64,000 nucleotides of DNA, from positions 496,001-560,000 of the forward strand of contig WION01000007.1 of assembly GCA_015039365.1 (NCBI GenBank), written 5' to 3'. The notes under the pieces are model-generated. The model saw only the letters and a list, made by a program, of their open reading frames with translations. It searched no databases and was not told where the DNA came from. The translations under genes and the position numbers were made by a program. The stretch comes from Amanita rubescens (Eukaryota > Basidiomycota > Agaricomycetes > Agaricales > Amanitaceae). Every line of letters begins with the position of its first letter. The first letter of the stretch is position 1. This document shows positions 1 through 13,300 of the stretch, one piece after another.

Positions 1-1333
1 TCGGCGTCAGAAACTGCCCTAAGCCTTGCAGCGTTTGACATCTTGGACAGGCTAGGCGGCATCCATTTGAGTGTGAAAGGGGCACGTCTCATTTGATGCA
101 TCTCCCCTTCGGGTGGCGGTATAATCGTAGGAGGACTGAACCCCACCACGTATGGCGCAGTTGAAGACGATCCAAGGGATGAAGAAGTGGATGCTGGTGC
201 TGGTATTATTCCGTGCGTTCGTAAATGCCTCTTGGCGTTAGACCGCACAGCAAATTTACGGTTACAACCCGGAAATGTGCATGGGTATGCTGTGACAAGG
301 CAACATGAGAGGACGAAGCAAGCAGAGTTTCGCATTACTCACGTCTAACATTATTATGGATATTCATGTGCGTCCTAAGTCCGCTTGGTCTATTTTGGAA
401 AATCATAAATATTCCATATCTTTGCATGCATTCATATGCTCACCTAGGAAATTTCTTATGACATATCTCGCAATCGTGCATTTTCGATTTTTTCTTCTTC
501 GGAATAGCTACTGGAGGAGGAACGGGGTCCTCCGATAGTGGCGTGCTGGTGCCGGCGTTTGAGTCGGGGAACTGGTGAGATAAGGAAAGGGACGGGTGAG
601 GGTCATCCAAATCTGCCAGTTTGACCGGAGGATCTGGCGCGGAGGCGTCGCTCGCGTCAGCCTTTCTAGTATACACGTGCTTTCGATCAAAAGGAAGTTG
701 TCGAGGGGTAAATGCTTGTGCTAGTTCCCCCGTGTAATGCACATGTGACATTTGGCCGCGTTTCAATAGGTGCCTGGCTGTCTCTTCGGCAACGGCAGGA
801 CCTGTCGCACAACCTGCTGATGGCTGGGCGACTTGCACGTATGCGTTACTCGGCATGGAAGGGAAGGCGAAATGGTTGGTGGAAGCATTGTGTTGACTAA
901 TGAAAGAGGCATTTGGCGCATAGGCGCGACCCACCTCTGCTGTACGAGGGGTAGATGATGTATAGATTTCGGTCTCAGCGCATAGAGCACTTGAATTTGT
1001 CTCTATGGCGAGATCAGAGAAAGGATGCAATACATGGGACGGTGTGTGGTCAGTGGATGTGTGTTGGAAAGGATTGTTGTCGAATGGGCCGTCTGGTGGG
1101 TCATAGCTTTGCCCGCGAAAGGGAGATGGGTCATAGGTGGAAGAGTAAGAAGTCGAGTGGGTAATGCTCCGCTGAGATGATTCTGGATAATGCGTGGATA
1201 ACGAGTGTTCCATCAGTGGTGCCAGTTCATAATACGTCTGTTGGACACCACGGACATGGTGGGGCTGTCCTGCATAAGGATAAGAACGGGATGACCTATC
1301 CGCAGTATGATATGATCGGTCATCTTGCTCCAT
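1..1333 (-). CDS. C2H2 zinc-finger transcription factor (3' end beyond window)
   Basis: Putative nuclear DNA-binding regulator. Three exons are visible: 1333-444, 389-343 and 289 to the window edge, joined by GT-AG introns of about 54 nt. The long first exon is rich in Ser, Pro, Thr, Tyr and His and looks disordered. Two C2H2 fingers are split by the introns: the first runs from CEICHKKF across the first junction to RTHMNIH, the second has CTFPGCNRKF then NAKRHLRTH. The rest is low-complexity and continues past base 1, so the stop is not seen. I chose the ATG at 1333 (product begins MEQDD). An in-frame ATG at 1414 also exists, but the codons between contain a good donor-acceptor pair and may be a 5' UTR intron. 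Target genes cannot be inferred. Confidence 0.8.
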
Positions 1334-2123
1334 GGACAGAAGAACTGCTATTCCACAAACGTCAGCGATGTCAGAAGCTTGACCTAGATCAATGCTTACC
1401 AGTATGATGTCCAAAATAAAGGAGATTCGGAAGATACCTGAGGCTTTGACGTTGGAGAAAGCGGAAAGTTATAGTCCTGTATGTATTCCGATTTTTTCTC
1501 GTAGAACAGCAATATCAATGAATGAATGGACGGCGAAGTTGGGGTGTACAGAACAACGCGAGGAGAGCGTAGCTTCTGTACGCAGGACAACAACCAGTGC
1601 TGGGTTAACAAGCAATTGAAGAAACCCGACGCTCTTTATACTGGCGGTGGGTTACATATGGGGGAGTGCCACGACGTGACGTCACAGCATGGTAAGTGGC
1701 CTGTTGGCTTCAACCGGCAACATTTCACTGAATGTTCACAGCTTTCCCTAGCTTTCATGATGGTGGGAAAAGGACTGTCTCCGTTACTTTGGTTTGATTG
1801 ATGAGATCGTCCAAATTCCATCTCCGCGAACCTCGAAGCGGTCATGATTAATTGTCATAACTATGCCCTGCCATCAATCCGTAAGGATGACCCTCGCGGG
1901 TGCGCGCCAAATTGTACCGTACAAGTTCATGCCCAATTCACCGATCACCCTGCTAGATCATACAAGCTCCCTGTTTTGCTGCGGTTACCCAATATTTGAG
2001 AAAGACGTTGACCACGATTTATTCAGTTTACATACCCATCGATATGGCTGCGCTGCAGTACTGGCAGCAGACGATGCAATGAGCTTCAAGGTTCTGATCC
2101 GAGCATTAGGAAATGGTGAGAAC
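1334..2123. other. intergenic, no supported gene
   Basis: Space between the 5' end of the zinc-finger gene and the 3' end of the RAD51-like gene. Only short unconserved open frames. It should hold the zinc-finger promoter; I see no clear TATA box or repeat. Confidence 0.5.
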
Positions 2124-3161
2124 TTAACATAAATTCACGAACCCGGTCGTGCGATCCCCGGGGATCACAATTACCTTGTGCGACTTAGCGGATGAAACAT
2201 ATGAATTTCCTGTCAATCCCTATTAGCTTCCGCGATGCAACTCGTTTCCGTGCGTACCAAGGGCTGGTTGCATAATTCCTCTGGCTCCGTCGTCAAACGT
2301 TCCGGGAGATCCATCAGGCTTTAACATCTTTGTAGCTAATTGACTCGTTGTCAATACCTATAAAAATGTCAAAAGTACATTGAGTAATTCAGAAAGAACA
2401 GACTGTGAGTTGTCGCAGAGCACACGCTTTGCTGAATGCTTGCTTCACCTGATCGAGAAGCATGTTCTTGGCTGACGCGGTTATTGTCGGATTGGCCTGA
2501 AACAAGTAAGAAATAGAGTTCACAACAAGCAGACTTGTCTAAAAGGATTAAAACTAGGGATAGACGTGGAGTTTCGGCTACCTACAGAAGGGTGGCCCTC
2601 TAGAAATGGAGCTAGACCGTGTATGAAGATCATGAAATTGGACAAAGAATGGATCTTGAGGAATCGGACGAGTCGTAAATAACCAGGTGGAAGATCTGCG
2701 GACTCCTCGATTGCCTCGTTAACGTACTCAATAGAATACTACCATACTAACTTCCCAGAGCCTTGTGGAGGGTGGCTGGCGACACCATATTCTGCGTCTC
2801 TTCACAATACCTGACAGTTAATATGGATGTTAAACGGTCCTCTCAGTGATTTACCTAAGAAGACCACTTCCTTCCCAAGTTCAACGAACGCAAGAACTAC
2901 TTTGAGTAGCAAAGCTTCTTTGGGACTTCCTGGGGGGCCAGATATTTCCAGCACATGTCCGCGACGCACGCCCCCACCTAGCAATTTGTCCAAGGGGTCG
3001 TACTTGGTTGGAATAATCTGCGGTGCATTCACCAACAATGATGCAGCCTGTGTAAAACGTTGTGTTTGTTGTCTAGGCGTCGATGCAGCAACATGACCTG
3101 GGTTGGAATGCCATTTGATGGAGGATAGTACACTCTCGGCGACGTCTATGGTAACCTCCAT
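2124..3161 (-). CDS. RAD51/RecA-fold paralog with degenerate ATPase motifs
   Basis: Probable homologous-recombination accessory protein. About six exons run from the ATG at 3161 to the stop at 2124-2126. In order they give an N-terminal linker, the GGGVRRGHVLEISGPPG segment typical of the RecA/RAD51 core, VVFL joined to NMVSPATLHKAL, NFMIFIHGLAPFLEGHP at the Walker B strand, SAKNMLLDQVKQAF, then VLTTSQLATKM followed by GTFDDGARGIMQPALG, and an ending near VIVIPGDRTTGF. The order of segments is that of RAD51 paralogs. The Walker A box reads GPPGSPKE instead of GPPGxGKT, and the Walker B strand lacks the usual Asp, so ATP hydrolysis is doubtful. Which paralog it matches (RAD55/57, XRCC2/3, Shu-like or Rlp1-like) cannot be decided by eye. 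Confidence 0.72.
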
Positions 3162-4054
3162 TTCTAGGATTTGTCAAAGGTCAAAAGTTACGCGAGTAGA
3201 CAAGAATTATAAAAAACCTTTGGATAAAGTTTCTGCAGACACGTCTATAATGTCTTTTACAGTCTCGTAACCTAACCTTGTGAGGACGGCCAACGTGCCC
3301 GGAGGCAGCGCCACCGATGAGAGGGGCCGTATTGACATTGTGGATCGCCTAACGAGCAGTGCTGCGACTCGATTTGGCAAGAGCGCCGATCAATTTCCCA
3401 GCACATGACCGCAGCACGTTTGTCGTGGGAATATATATGCGCGTTAAATAGCCGGGCTCTTCTCATTACACGCGTCTTCTTGCTTTCCTTCTTTTCGCAG
3501 ATTGCTGCTCCTTGCTTTTGCTTCTCAGCGCATAGTACCCAGTTTTATCTTGCTTTTTACTCAGCGATCCCCTCCCCTCCAATGTTCATGGCAGCTCGCT
3601 CGACCTCGGGTTCAAAGTTCTGTCATTCGACGAATTCAGTAAAAATTTCCAATATTTCCGCCCGTGGGTGTACTCGCTCTGACACATTTCGGGCTTACGT
3701 TCTCTTAGTTAACAAGCGCCAAGTAGTTTCATTGTTTAGTACGCTCATCGGTATCTTTACTACCCGCCGTCATCCTGCTCGCAATGAACTGATCTTGCGC
3801 AGGAGAAGTGTGCGATTCTCAAGAAGTAAAAGATTGTGGAAGCTATGCTCTTGAAATAACCTTTTGCAACCGCGATGCTGCCACGTACGTTGATATCTGG
3901 CTTTCTCGCGGCATTCAGTGAATGCGTTGACAGGAAAGCCCTTTGTATGTCTGGATATACTATTTCTGGCACATCACTGTGCGTAATGGGTTCTTGATAT
4001 TCCGTGCATATATATATGCGCTTCCCTTTGAACCCATAATATGTACTGATCAAG
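3162..4054. other. intergenic / unresolved 5' part of the RRM gene
   Basis: Between the RAD51-like gene (leftward) and the first exon I can support in the RRM gene (rightward). It must hold a divergent promoter and probably one or more 5' exons. A candidate exon ends in GGAAAGCCCTTT before a GTATGT donor near 3950, in phase with the exon at 4055, but its own start is unresolved. A 158-codon open frame on the minus strand at 3760-4236 overlaps confirmed RRM exons and is a shadow. Confidence 0.45.
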
Positions 4055-5192
4055 CATTCCAGAAAAGTTACGCCAGTTCTCTCCTTCAGCAAGGATTTGA
4101 ATGAGGTCCAGAAAGACGATCGTCGAAATCTATATGTTCTAGGGCTACCTTTTTCTCTTACAAAGTGGGTGACATTTATTTCAAACGCCATTTTTCTGAC
4201 CATGGACAAGAGCGGAACTAGTGAATATGTTCTCATGCTACGGGACTGTCACACATTGCGTAATCCTAGCGACCTTGGATAATTCGTCGCGCCGTCGGGG
4301 CTTTGTGGTCATGTCTACTCACGGAGAGGCGAAACAAGTTATGGAAGCCTTGACCTGCACGCAGTTCAAGTAAGTACATGTATCTTGGGCTTTATTTTTC
4401 TAAACTTATGTTTCAGGGGGCATACCCTTGACATATCATGGGCTGTTGTTCAGCGATCGCAAGGTGAATAATGATAGCGTTTTCATAAATCACCTATTCT
4501 ACTCTTGATAATCAGGTTTTTTAGACGGCGGTGATCGTTCAATGGCCTTGGATCTCAGGCCATCGTCTCGGGTTAATTTTCGACGTAGCCATTCAACGTA
4601 TACCTCCGCCAACTCGGATTCGTCTATCAACAGCAATGGACTCGATTTCTCCTCGCTTGTTCCCAGTACTACTCCCACATCGACCGTTCTGGTCTCTAAT
4701 CTCCCGACTCTCTTGTTTGGCCAGCTTCACGATTTACACCCATTATTTGTTCCGTTCGGTCCAGTCAAAGAGCTTCGGGTTGTTGAAAACTCACCTGGCG
4801 GCTCGACGACTGCCCTTGTTGTTTATGCTACAGCTGTGTCCGCGAAAGATGCTAAGGAGTCTCTCGCCGGACAGTGCTATGCCAATTTCCGAGTTGAAAC
4901 CTGTTATGTTCGCTCAAGCAACCTTCAAGATGTACCATCGTACGGGTTCAAGACGTCAAAAAACACATTCTCTGATGATCCCATGGAATCTAGCCGTCAT
5001 TCTCTAGCGTCAGGTCTCGTAAATGCCTACTATAATGCAAAGACATGGCAATACTTCAACAACCACACCGAGTCTCGGGCAAAACTCGACGCAATACCAT
5101 CCATGCATTCATCTATGCAAGTAGGCTCTGCTTTGTTGTCCGGAGGCAATTCTTCTGGTTCTAGGGGAGTCTGGACGTTCTGTTCAGGTTGA
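4055..5192 (+). CDS. two-RRM RNA-binding protein (5' end unresolved)
   Basis: Putative mRNA-binding regulator with tandem RRMs. Four exons can be joined exactly: 4055-4164, 4211-4369, 4417-4463 and 4516-5192, with introns of 46-52 nt. RRM1 has RNP2-like NLYVLGLPFSLTKAEL, then FSCYGTVTHCVILATL, RNP1-like RRRGFVVM, and ends in HTLDISWAVVQRSQGF. RRM2 begins TVLVSNLPTLLFGQL, continues PLFVPFGPVKELRVVE and ends NFRVETCYVRSS. A Ser/Asn-rich linker separates them. The tail from about 5030 is conserved-looking (AKTWQYFNNHTESRAKLDAIP) but has no domain I can name. The stop is at 5190-5192; a further 3' exon is not excluded. The upstream start codon lies somewhere before 4055. Confidence 0.8.
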
Positions 5193-5522
5193 TTGCTATC
5201 ATCGTCTCGTTGCATCGTCGGACATCAAACCGGCCTGGTCGGAGAGATACCCAATTTCAGGTCATTGAGTTATAACATTCCCACAAACCGAAGAACAACC
5301 GTGTAACATACTACGAGCCTGCTGCCCCTTTACACTACTAGGATAAATACATAATACAGCTAGAGGAATAGACGTCGGCCGAATAACGGCAAACCTCTGA
5401 ATTACAATTTGAGAATCAGATATCAATCATGCTGCGCAAACGGCAAAATTGACCGTGATTACAACACAACAAACGTAAAATTCTCTCATTTGTACCCCTT
5501 CCACTCCTTGTCTTCTTATACG
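5193..5522. other. intergenic between two co-directional genes
   Basis: 3' region of the RRM gene and promoter of the GH16 gene. No open frame of note. A pyrimidine-rich stretch lies just before the GH16 start codon (5497-5522), as is common at fungal transcription starts. Confidence 0.5.
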
Positions 5523-7179
5523 ATGCACCCCAATTCCGTTCTTTTATACACACTCCTTTTAGCGTCTTACGTCCGCATAGTAGCCGCAAGTTGGTAAGAT
5601 CATACCAGTGGTCTCAAGCCGAACATTCACACAACTTCTTCAGCAATGCAACGAATCCGTGCCCCGCCTCCTCGCCCTGTTGCAGTTTGTCCACACTTTC
5701 TGTCTTTTTTTCAAATCTGTAATTCTGCGTCATAGGCCAATATGGCTTTTGCGGATCGGAAACAGTGAGTTCCTTTTGGATGCCCTTATTTCATACTGGA
5801 TCTTTTTCCAGTATTGCCTAGGGGGGTGCAACCCACTTGCTTCTTATTCTCTCGACTCTTGTACGCCAAATCCAGTGTGCCAGAACACAAAAGTAAGCTA
5901 CGGTGGTCAACTGTCAGGCAATCAAGGCTGATTGTCATTTAGCTTGTTTTCCCGAACACCTCCAGAATTCTACAGAATGCAACGCTGTACAATGGAAACG
6001 CTTCTGAATATGGTCTGTGGAATATCTTACATCACATGTTCATGGTATTCCAATGGTTTTGTTGCAGACTGGGTCATGAGTAAAGGGAATATCCTCAATA
6101 CGAACGACACCCTTATAATGACGCTTACTGAATCCAACGGAGGCACGCTTCTTTCAACAACCCGTTACGTTCATTACGGGACCATCACTGCGAAGCGTGC
6201 GCATATAACCCATATTTTATGTTTATCTACTGACGTGGGTCATAGTCAGGACCGGACGTTGGGCCGGTGTTGTCACCGCATTCATCACAATGAGCGACAT
6301 AAAGGATGAGATTGACTGGGAATTTCCTGGTTTTAACACCACCCAAGGTCAAACGAACCTCTTCTGGGAAGGCATTATCCGTATGTGTCCTTAGTTCATC
6401 CCGCATATGTAGCTAATATCCTTGATCCCACAGCTGCCCAAACCCAAGGTGAAGCAACCGGTGGCATCCAAGATACGTATAGCACGTATCATGACTACAC
6501 GGTACGTCGTGGATATGTCGATTACGCATTTATTCATTCCGTACTAGGTCGACTGGACTCCGGAGGCGCTGTCATGGCTGGTGGATGGCAAGATGGTCCG
6601 AACGGTTTATAGAAATGCTACCATCGATTCGTCTGGAGTTGCACATTTCCCGTCCACTCCTTCCAGGGTCCAGATATCGTACGCAAGACGTTGATTAGCG
6701 ACCAGCCTGGACTAACGCGTTCTATAGGCTCTGGCCCGCCGGCATCAACTCAAGTGCTCCAGGAACCATTGCGTGGGCCGATGGTGGGTATTTCAATAAC
6801 CTTAACTGGCGTACCCTTGTCTTAATGCAGATTCTTATTTGTCAGGAATGATCAATTGGACTAACCCTGACTATCTCTCCGCCGGTACGCTTTGTATTTC
6901 TCCGACTCCTTCAGTGCGATGACTGGTTGATATTGTACAGGTTACTTCTATGCCGAGGTCGAATCAGTCACGATTCAATGTGGTGATCCCATAACACCTG
7001 GACCCAATGTAACATCTTACGTGTACCAGTCGAAAAATGCCTCCAATCCCGCCATAGGCTTCAGTAATGCAAGCACGCTTCTCAGTGGCGCGAAACGCGC
7101 CGCGTTCGCCGTTCCTGGCCCTGTACATGCCGGATTTGCTTTGGTCGCCGTATTGATATTCGCTGCTCGGTTTATCTGA
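5523..7179 (+). CDS. GPI-anchored Crh-type GH16 chitin-glucan transglycosylase
   Basis: Cell-wall enzyme of the Crh branch of GH16, which in yeast links chitin to beta-glucan. The model begins at ATG 5523 with a signal peptide (first exon 5523-5593) and has about ten short exons. A cysteine-rich N-terminal chitin-binding-like module follows (PCPASSPCCS, YGFCGSETYCLGGC, SYSLDSCTPNPVC). The catalytic motif is DEIDWE near 6310-6327, preceded by GVVTAFITMSD and followed by TTQGQTNLFWEG. Further family segments are STYHDYT, VDWTPEALSWLVDG, SLWPAGINSSAPGTIAWA and SYLSGMINWTNPDYLSAGYF. The C-terminus has a Ser/Asn-rich stretch and a hydrophobic end (AGFALVAVLIFAARFI), fitting a GPI anchor. Every junction keeps frame. 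GFA1 at 20.5 kb supplies the chitin precursor. Confidence 0.92.
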
Positions 7180-7302
7180 GATATACTCAGCCATGTTTTT
7201 TATTCGCCCTGGTTTTAAACGATGGTCATTAAATTAAATTAATGGAGCTCTGACTGGTTACATGTTACATACAGCAGGCCATTTATTATATACCCATTTT
7301 TA

Positions 7303-10300
7303 TCAATTAAAACCGTGTTCAACAGTAACGCTGTCATGTAGATGTTCCTGGAAGAGTTGGCCAAACTCCTCAATCAACTCGTCTGTCTCGTTTTTGATCG
7401 CCTCCAATGCCTCATACTTGGTCCAGGACGAGAGAACCACTCCGTTGCTATTGTTATCCACATCTCCGTGAGGTAAAGGGAGGATATTACGATAGCCCAT
7501 GTAAGTCTGGACCACACGTACTCTGCGGTATGTCGCACGGATGAGGGATGGCGACTCGATTTTAGCGACCCCTGTCACGACGGACATCCCGCCGACGCCG
7601 CCAGGTGACATGATAGGCCGCGACAGAGAAGGACCGAGGTGTACGATTCGTGGATCAAGTTCAGCTTCTTGCGAAGTTGGAGATGTACCCTGATACTGGT
7701 TGCCAAACTGGCGGCTATCCGAGACGGTAAGATATGCAGAGGTTTGAAAAGAATCACGACCTTGGTTTAAATGGGGCGAAACGGGGGAAGGCGTGGCAGG
7801 GGCACGTCGGTATGGTTTAGAAAATACAGATGTTGACGCAGGGCGGCTCCGTGGACTACCAAGTACAGGACTTGAGGGAAATGAATGCCATCTGTGCTGC
7901 AGGGCTTGATCAAGGTCCAGCACTTTTTCTATGATGAAGTGGCGTGTTTGGAGCAAGAGCGGAAAACGGTAAGAACATAACAACTCAAACAGCGACCACA
8001 TTGCGTAGTCGACAATTCTAGGGCTCAGATATTCGTCTTGGCGATTTGAAAAGCCTCGGGAGTCTGTTCTTACCCAGGGGTCTGGCCGCAGGCCCGCCCT
8101 TGGCGTCGTGGCTGGAGAAACCATAGGCGATGATGGAAGTGATTGCTCAGGAGGTCGTAGGGCAAACTCGGCATTGCCATCCTCGAGCATAGATCTAAAG
8201 AAAACGGCCATGCGATTCCATACGCCGGGCAGATGAGTGCCGAAGTCATGGGCCGCTCGGACAAGAATCGCTTTTATCACCTGTAATGCAATGACAAAAA
8301 TTGGAACTTGCGTCGAGAGGTTCGTCTTAGTTGATTCGGCTGACCGTCGCCGATCCATGGACTTTCTGTCGACGCTGTCAGAGTAAACATTAAGTAGTTG
8401 TTGGTTATGCTGGCAGGCTGACATCGTGTATTGCAGAAGACGGATCAACAAAACACTATGCCGCGACCCTGACTGGTTTGTAGCTGGAGCATGCGCTTCC
8501 GTTTTCAAGGTCATGACAAGGGGGAGAATAATTCCCGCCAAATAATCGTGGGTTGGCGTTTGCTTTTCCAGTTCTGTCACGATATCGGAGCCGCAAATGT
8601 CAATTGCTCGGGACAACAACTCTACAAGAGTTGAACGATGTGGTAGAGACATGATCATATTATGTTTGCTGGCCAACGAACAAGCAGCCAGACCTGCATT
8701 ACAGATTTGCGAACTCAGAACCTGGGTATAGGTACTGTTGGCAGAGTATGTTGGCAGTGCACTAAGCTTTGCCAGTACTGCATATATTCTCGCCAGGTTT
8801 AGTGATGTGCCATGTACTTTGATGAATTGCGCAAGGTCCCGTAAATAAGCCACGTCTCTCTTGATATCGGGAGGAGTTTCACGAAGCAACGAGGCTTCCG
8901 TAAAGTTGGATAAGAAAAGTGATATAAAGTCATTGAAATTGTTTGACTCCTTCAACATGCCTTTGGCCATTTCGAACATCCAGTAAATTGTCGATTGCGT
9001 AACTATCCCTCCAGCCCGAGAAAAAGCCACAATTAACGATAGATAATCCAGGCGCATTGTCATAATATCGCTCTTAGATCTGGACGTTTCAGAGAGCTTC
9101 TCTGTCCCTTCTTCTCCCAGTAAAGAATCGTCCTGCTCGGCACTTGTGGATTTCAGTTTCGTGGGAGACTTCGCGAGTATGGCGCCCAATGCGTCAATTC
9201 CGTCTTGCAAAGTCTGACGGCCTCCCGTTGACGCTTGGAACACGTGTGGAACAATGAGCTTGAACAACTTCAAGAAGTTTTCAGCGCGCAACGAAGATAC
9301 GTCATGGGCAATAATGGTTAAAAACAATTTTATGAAATCGTTGATGCGCAGTCTCGAAGCTTGATATTCTTCTGGCAGGTCAAATGTAATCAGTCCACTA
9401 TCGTCTGGTCTGCTGCGTTTGATAGCTGCTAGAAAGGTTTGTGGCTTTTCCTCCGCAGTGTTTACTAGAAGGGCTTCACGCTCTTGTCCCTTATTAGCAT
9501 CGTGTATCCCTGCTGTATCAGGGGTCGAGGGAGGGATGCCATGGCGAAGGCTTCCGAATAGATCAAAAACGTTTTTGCCGAATTTTTCTTCATTAATGGT
9601 CGAGTGCACAGCCAACCGAGAAATTACATCCAGGCTCTGAAAAATGAAGGCGTCTTTATACTGGGTGTAGAAACGACCTGCCGTGTATTCAATGGCAAGC
9701 CGAATTCCAGGATGGCCCTCAGACTCCGCATACACCTTCAGAAGTGCTGGCATAAATAGCGTGAATACGCCTCCTGAAACGAATAACCGGCGGAACCGCG
9801 TGGTGGCGGCCATTAAGACTGAAGAAATCCGTGAGTTTACTGAAGAGAGTAATAATAACGACATGCATACTGATTAGCGCTTGACCAACAATACCAATAT
9901 CATCCCCATGAATAAGCAATATTCGATTCAAGCCGTCAATGAACAGTGCCAGCTCACTGCGGTCGCTGAGATGTCGAGACATGGAAGAGATTATTTGTGC
10001 CACAAGGAGCAAATAGCTACGGGACAGCATCGTAGATAAGGTGTAGAGGGTATCGTTCATTCTGGGCTTTTCTTCACATCCTTCCAGGGGCAAAAAATCT
10101 CGTAAGTCCAGGCTAAGCGACCTTGGACTCCCTTGTAGAGAGGGCAGCTCGAGCTGAGAAAAGTGTTTACGAATGAACTGAACGTCTTGTTGGTTCTTGC
10201 GGAGCATAGCAGCAAATAATAGATATTGAGAGACGCGGATCAATGTAATGGATATCAAGCCGGGCGGCACGCTTGCGGAGGGGCTGCGTGGTGTCATAAG

Positions 10301-13300
10301 GCTAGTTGGAAACATTTGCTCATTTGGTGTGGGTTTCGGAAACCACAAAGACCCCGTAGGTACAAAATACAGGTCTAGTTTTGAGCGGCGTAACTCGCGG
10401 ATAGACATGCCGCAGACGTGCGGAACCAAATCTGCCAGAAGAGGAATTATGCGTGCAAAATCATCCACAAGGCCATAATCGTCGGTTTGCCTTGCTGCCA
10501 TTTTTAAATAGCCCGCCAAATGATTAAATAAATAGTGCGCCATTGAAGGAGGAACGGCTTTATGAACACGAAGGAGTAAGTTCAACGATGACATTGCGGA
10601 GTTTATGTCGTTCTCGTCAGATAACAAGTCCAGGATCGGCCGCGACAAAAGGCTTGGATCATTCCGCATGAGGTCAAAAATTACGATCCTTGCTGCAGAT
10701 GCGACGGCGATGTTCGTGTCGAAAGCCAAGGTAGCAATCCTTGGAAATGCAACCGCCAGTGATGGAACAAACACAGCCTTACGTTTCGCGGAATAGGGTG
10801 GGCCTCCGGTGCTCGAGTTGCGACGAAGTAAGGGCTGGTCACCAAGTTTCTCGCTCGATGGGAAAACAGGAGAACTTTGAGGTGTAAGAACAGGGCTTGT
10901 AAGCACGCTTTCTGACATCTCTAGTCGGCTGTGGCTGAACTGGAGACTAGGAATGAGTAACATTGGGGTATGTAACCATTCTCGACGTTGATCTTCTAGC
11001 GTGCCTTCCTCTGTCCAACCGATCTCTGCTAGCCGCTTCTTCAACTCGGGCGGCATCGTGTTTTGCCCTTGGTCGTAGTTATCATCGAGAATGTATAAGC
11101 TGGACCCCATGTCGGTTGGGACAAATGGAAGAGGACCCCGAGCTAGTTTCAGGGCGCGACGGTTGCGATCTGATATAACAGGCAGTGACGCAAGGTCGAA
11201 TCTGCGATTGCACAAGATGCTGAGCTTTCGGAGCGCTTTCAATCTTGTCAAGTCGTCGGAACTGCCATCGTTTCGCTTCATTCAGATATACATGGCGAGG
11301 AATATAAAAAGTTAACCTTTGTACATCAATTTCAATTGAAGCAAGGAAGTCTTGGGAAATTTTGTCTGCGCACTGCATTGCCAAATAAGCGGCCTTTCAA
11401 TGGTACTCAGCACAACGAAATATCGCGAGAAGTCCGTTCTCACCGACTTCAAAGCAGACGGTTCACTTTCATCAAGGCCGCATTTCCAGACGATGGGACC
11501 AAGTCTCACGAAGTCTTCAGTCGCCAAGAACGTAGACATCAAAACCAAAAGTTTCATTGCCTTTGCCGCAAAACCTTTTTGCGCTGATTTCAATACGTGC
11601 AAACCACGCGAAAGCGGCTCGAAAACGTCGTGTTTTTGCTGGTCATCGTTCGTGTCTAGTCGTGCCGATAGTAACATAGTGGTTCGCCTTTGCTGTAGTC
11701 TCATGAATATAATAGATCGTCTTGAGGTATCAGACTTACGTTGCCTGGCGACTGTACGCCATGTTGCGCTGCCTCATATAAAGCTTGAAGACGAGTAAAA
11801 GTATCTTCTAATTCTTCGTATTCGGCGTCACTTATAGACTCTTCATTAAAATAATTGATGAACCAAGCTACGATCTTAGGTAACCATGAAGCACTGAACG
11901 ATTAAAGACATCATCTTCGATTGAGAATGGAAGAAACCTACGGTTTCGAAGACCGGGTAAATAGTCTGATTTCGCGAAAGAGGATGCAATAGAGAGCTTG
12001 GGTTGAAAACGGGTAGAGATACACTTTTTCCTGCACATGCTTAGTATGAGTTAGATCGAGAGACGGCGCACAAGGTACAAACCCTAGCATTCAGCAAGAT
12101 AAACAGCCGAGACTCCAGAGAAACCAGGAACCTGACGAAATCAAGAAATGCGCTGTCTGTTTGCTTGGAGAAGATAAGCCGATGAAAGAAAATAATTACA
12201 CTGGTTCTTACGGACAGCTCCTCTTTCTTGTGGCGAGCGGCTTGCACTTGACAAATTAGCTCTATAAGAATGATCATTTGCCCTAACTGCGCGGACTTGA
12301 ACGTGGGGGCCTCCTTCTGCTCATCCAGGTTGCCGACATCGCTTACGAGTGCGACGGAGATCATCTCAGCGCTGCGAATCCAATAATCAGGGACATATTT
12401 CCCAATTGCTGTCAGTGTACACAGATGGTCCATGACAATGAACTCCTTTGATGACGCAGCACAGGAGAAAAGTGGTTTATAGAATATGGGCGGATACTGA
12501 TGCGATAACTGGACAAGAATATTCGATAAATCCACGGAGGGATAGGGTGGTGGATCCTGAGCAATTCGCTGGAGAAATTCTCTATAATTTTTTTTACTCC
12601 ACGACATCAAATATGGACAATGCTTACCTGGTTTACCAGAGGTAGAACAAATGAAAATATGATTTGACGCCCGGGATCGTGTGTCAAATGAAACAGGGAT
12701 TTCAATGACTTCACAATAGTTTCCCAGGTTTCATCGTTGAGCTCCATAACATCCATGAGCAAACGAAGGAAGAACGACATATCATTTTCTCACCATATCC
12801 CGTAGGACCAATTCAAAGGCTTGTTTCCAGTCAGTCGAACCACGATACCAGTCGTGGATTTTGGAGGCCACCCATTGTTTCAAAGAGTTATACTGGTCTA
12901 AGATGACTGCGTGGAGAACGACCCTTGCTACGCCTTGCCTGATCTCTACAGCTTTTTGTTCCTGAATGAAACCGATTTCTGGAAGAAGTCTAGTGTCCAA
13001 TAGTTGTAGGAGTAAGTGGACGTCCTTCTCTGAAAGGTCGGTTCCATGCGGAGAGAGGATATATGCTGCTGCACGAGATAGGCTGCTTAACTTTTCAGCA
13101 TGCAAAAGGTGAGTCGGATTCCCTTCCAGAGAGACCCATCCTTCCTAGGTAAACACATAAAAATCCATAATGAATGACAGTAAACCGGATTTCACATTAC
13201 ATGCATACTGAATAAGCCAAGCCCTCGCTGAACCCGTGGTTATCTCCAAGCATTTCGTCAGACTTTCAAGTGCAAGCAAGTCATAGATGTCTGTTCCATC

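Noticed and set aside
3760..4236. 158-codon frame on the minus strand
   Set aside because: It overlaps exons of the plus-strand RRM gene that splice in frame and carry both RNP motifs; it has no domain of its own.
11336..11798. Overlapping plus-strand frames inside the giant gene
   Set aside because: They are antisense to exons of the UNC80-like gene whose junctions keep frame.
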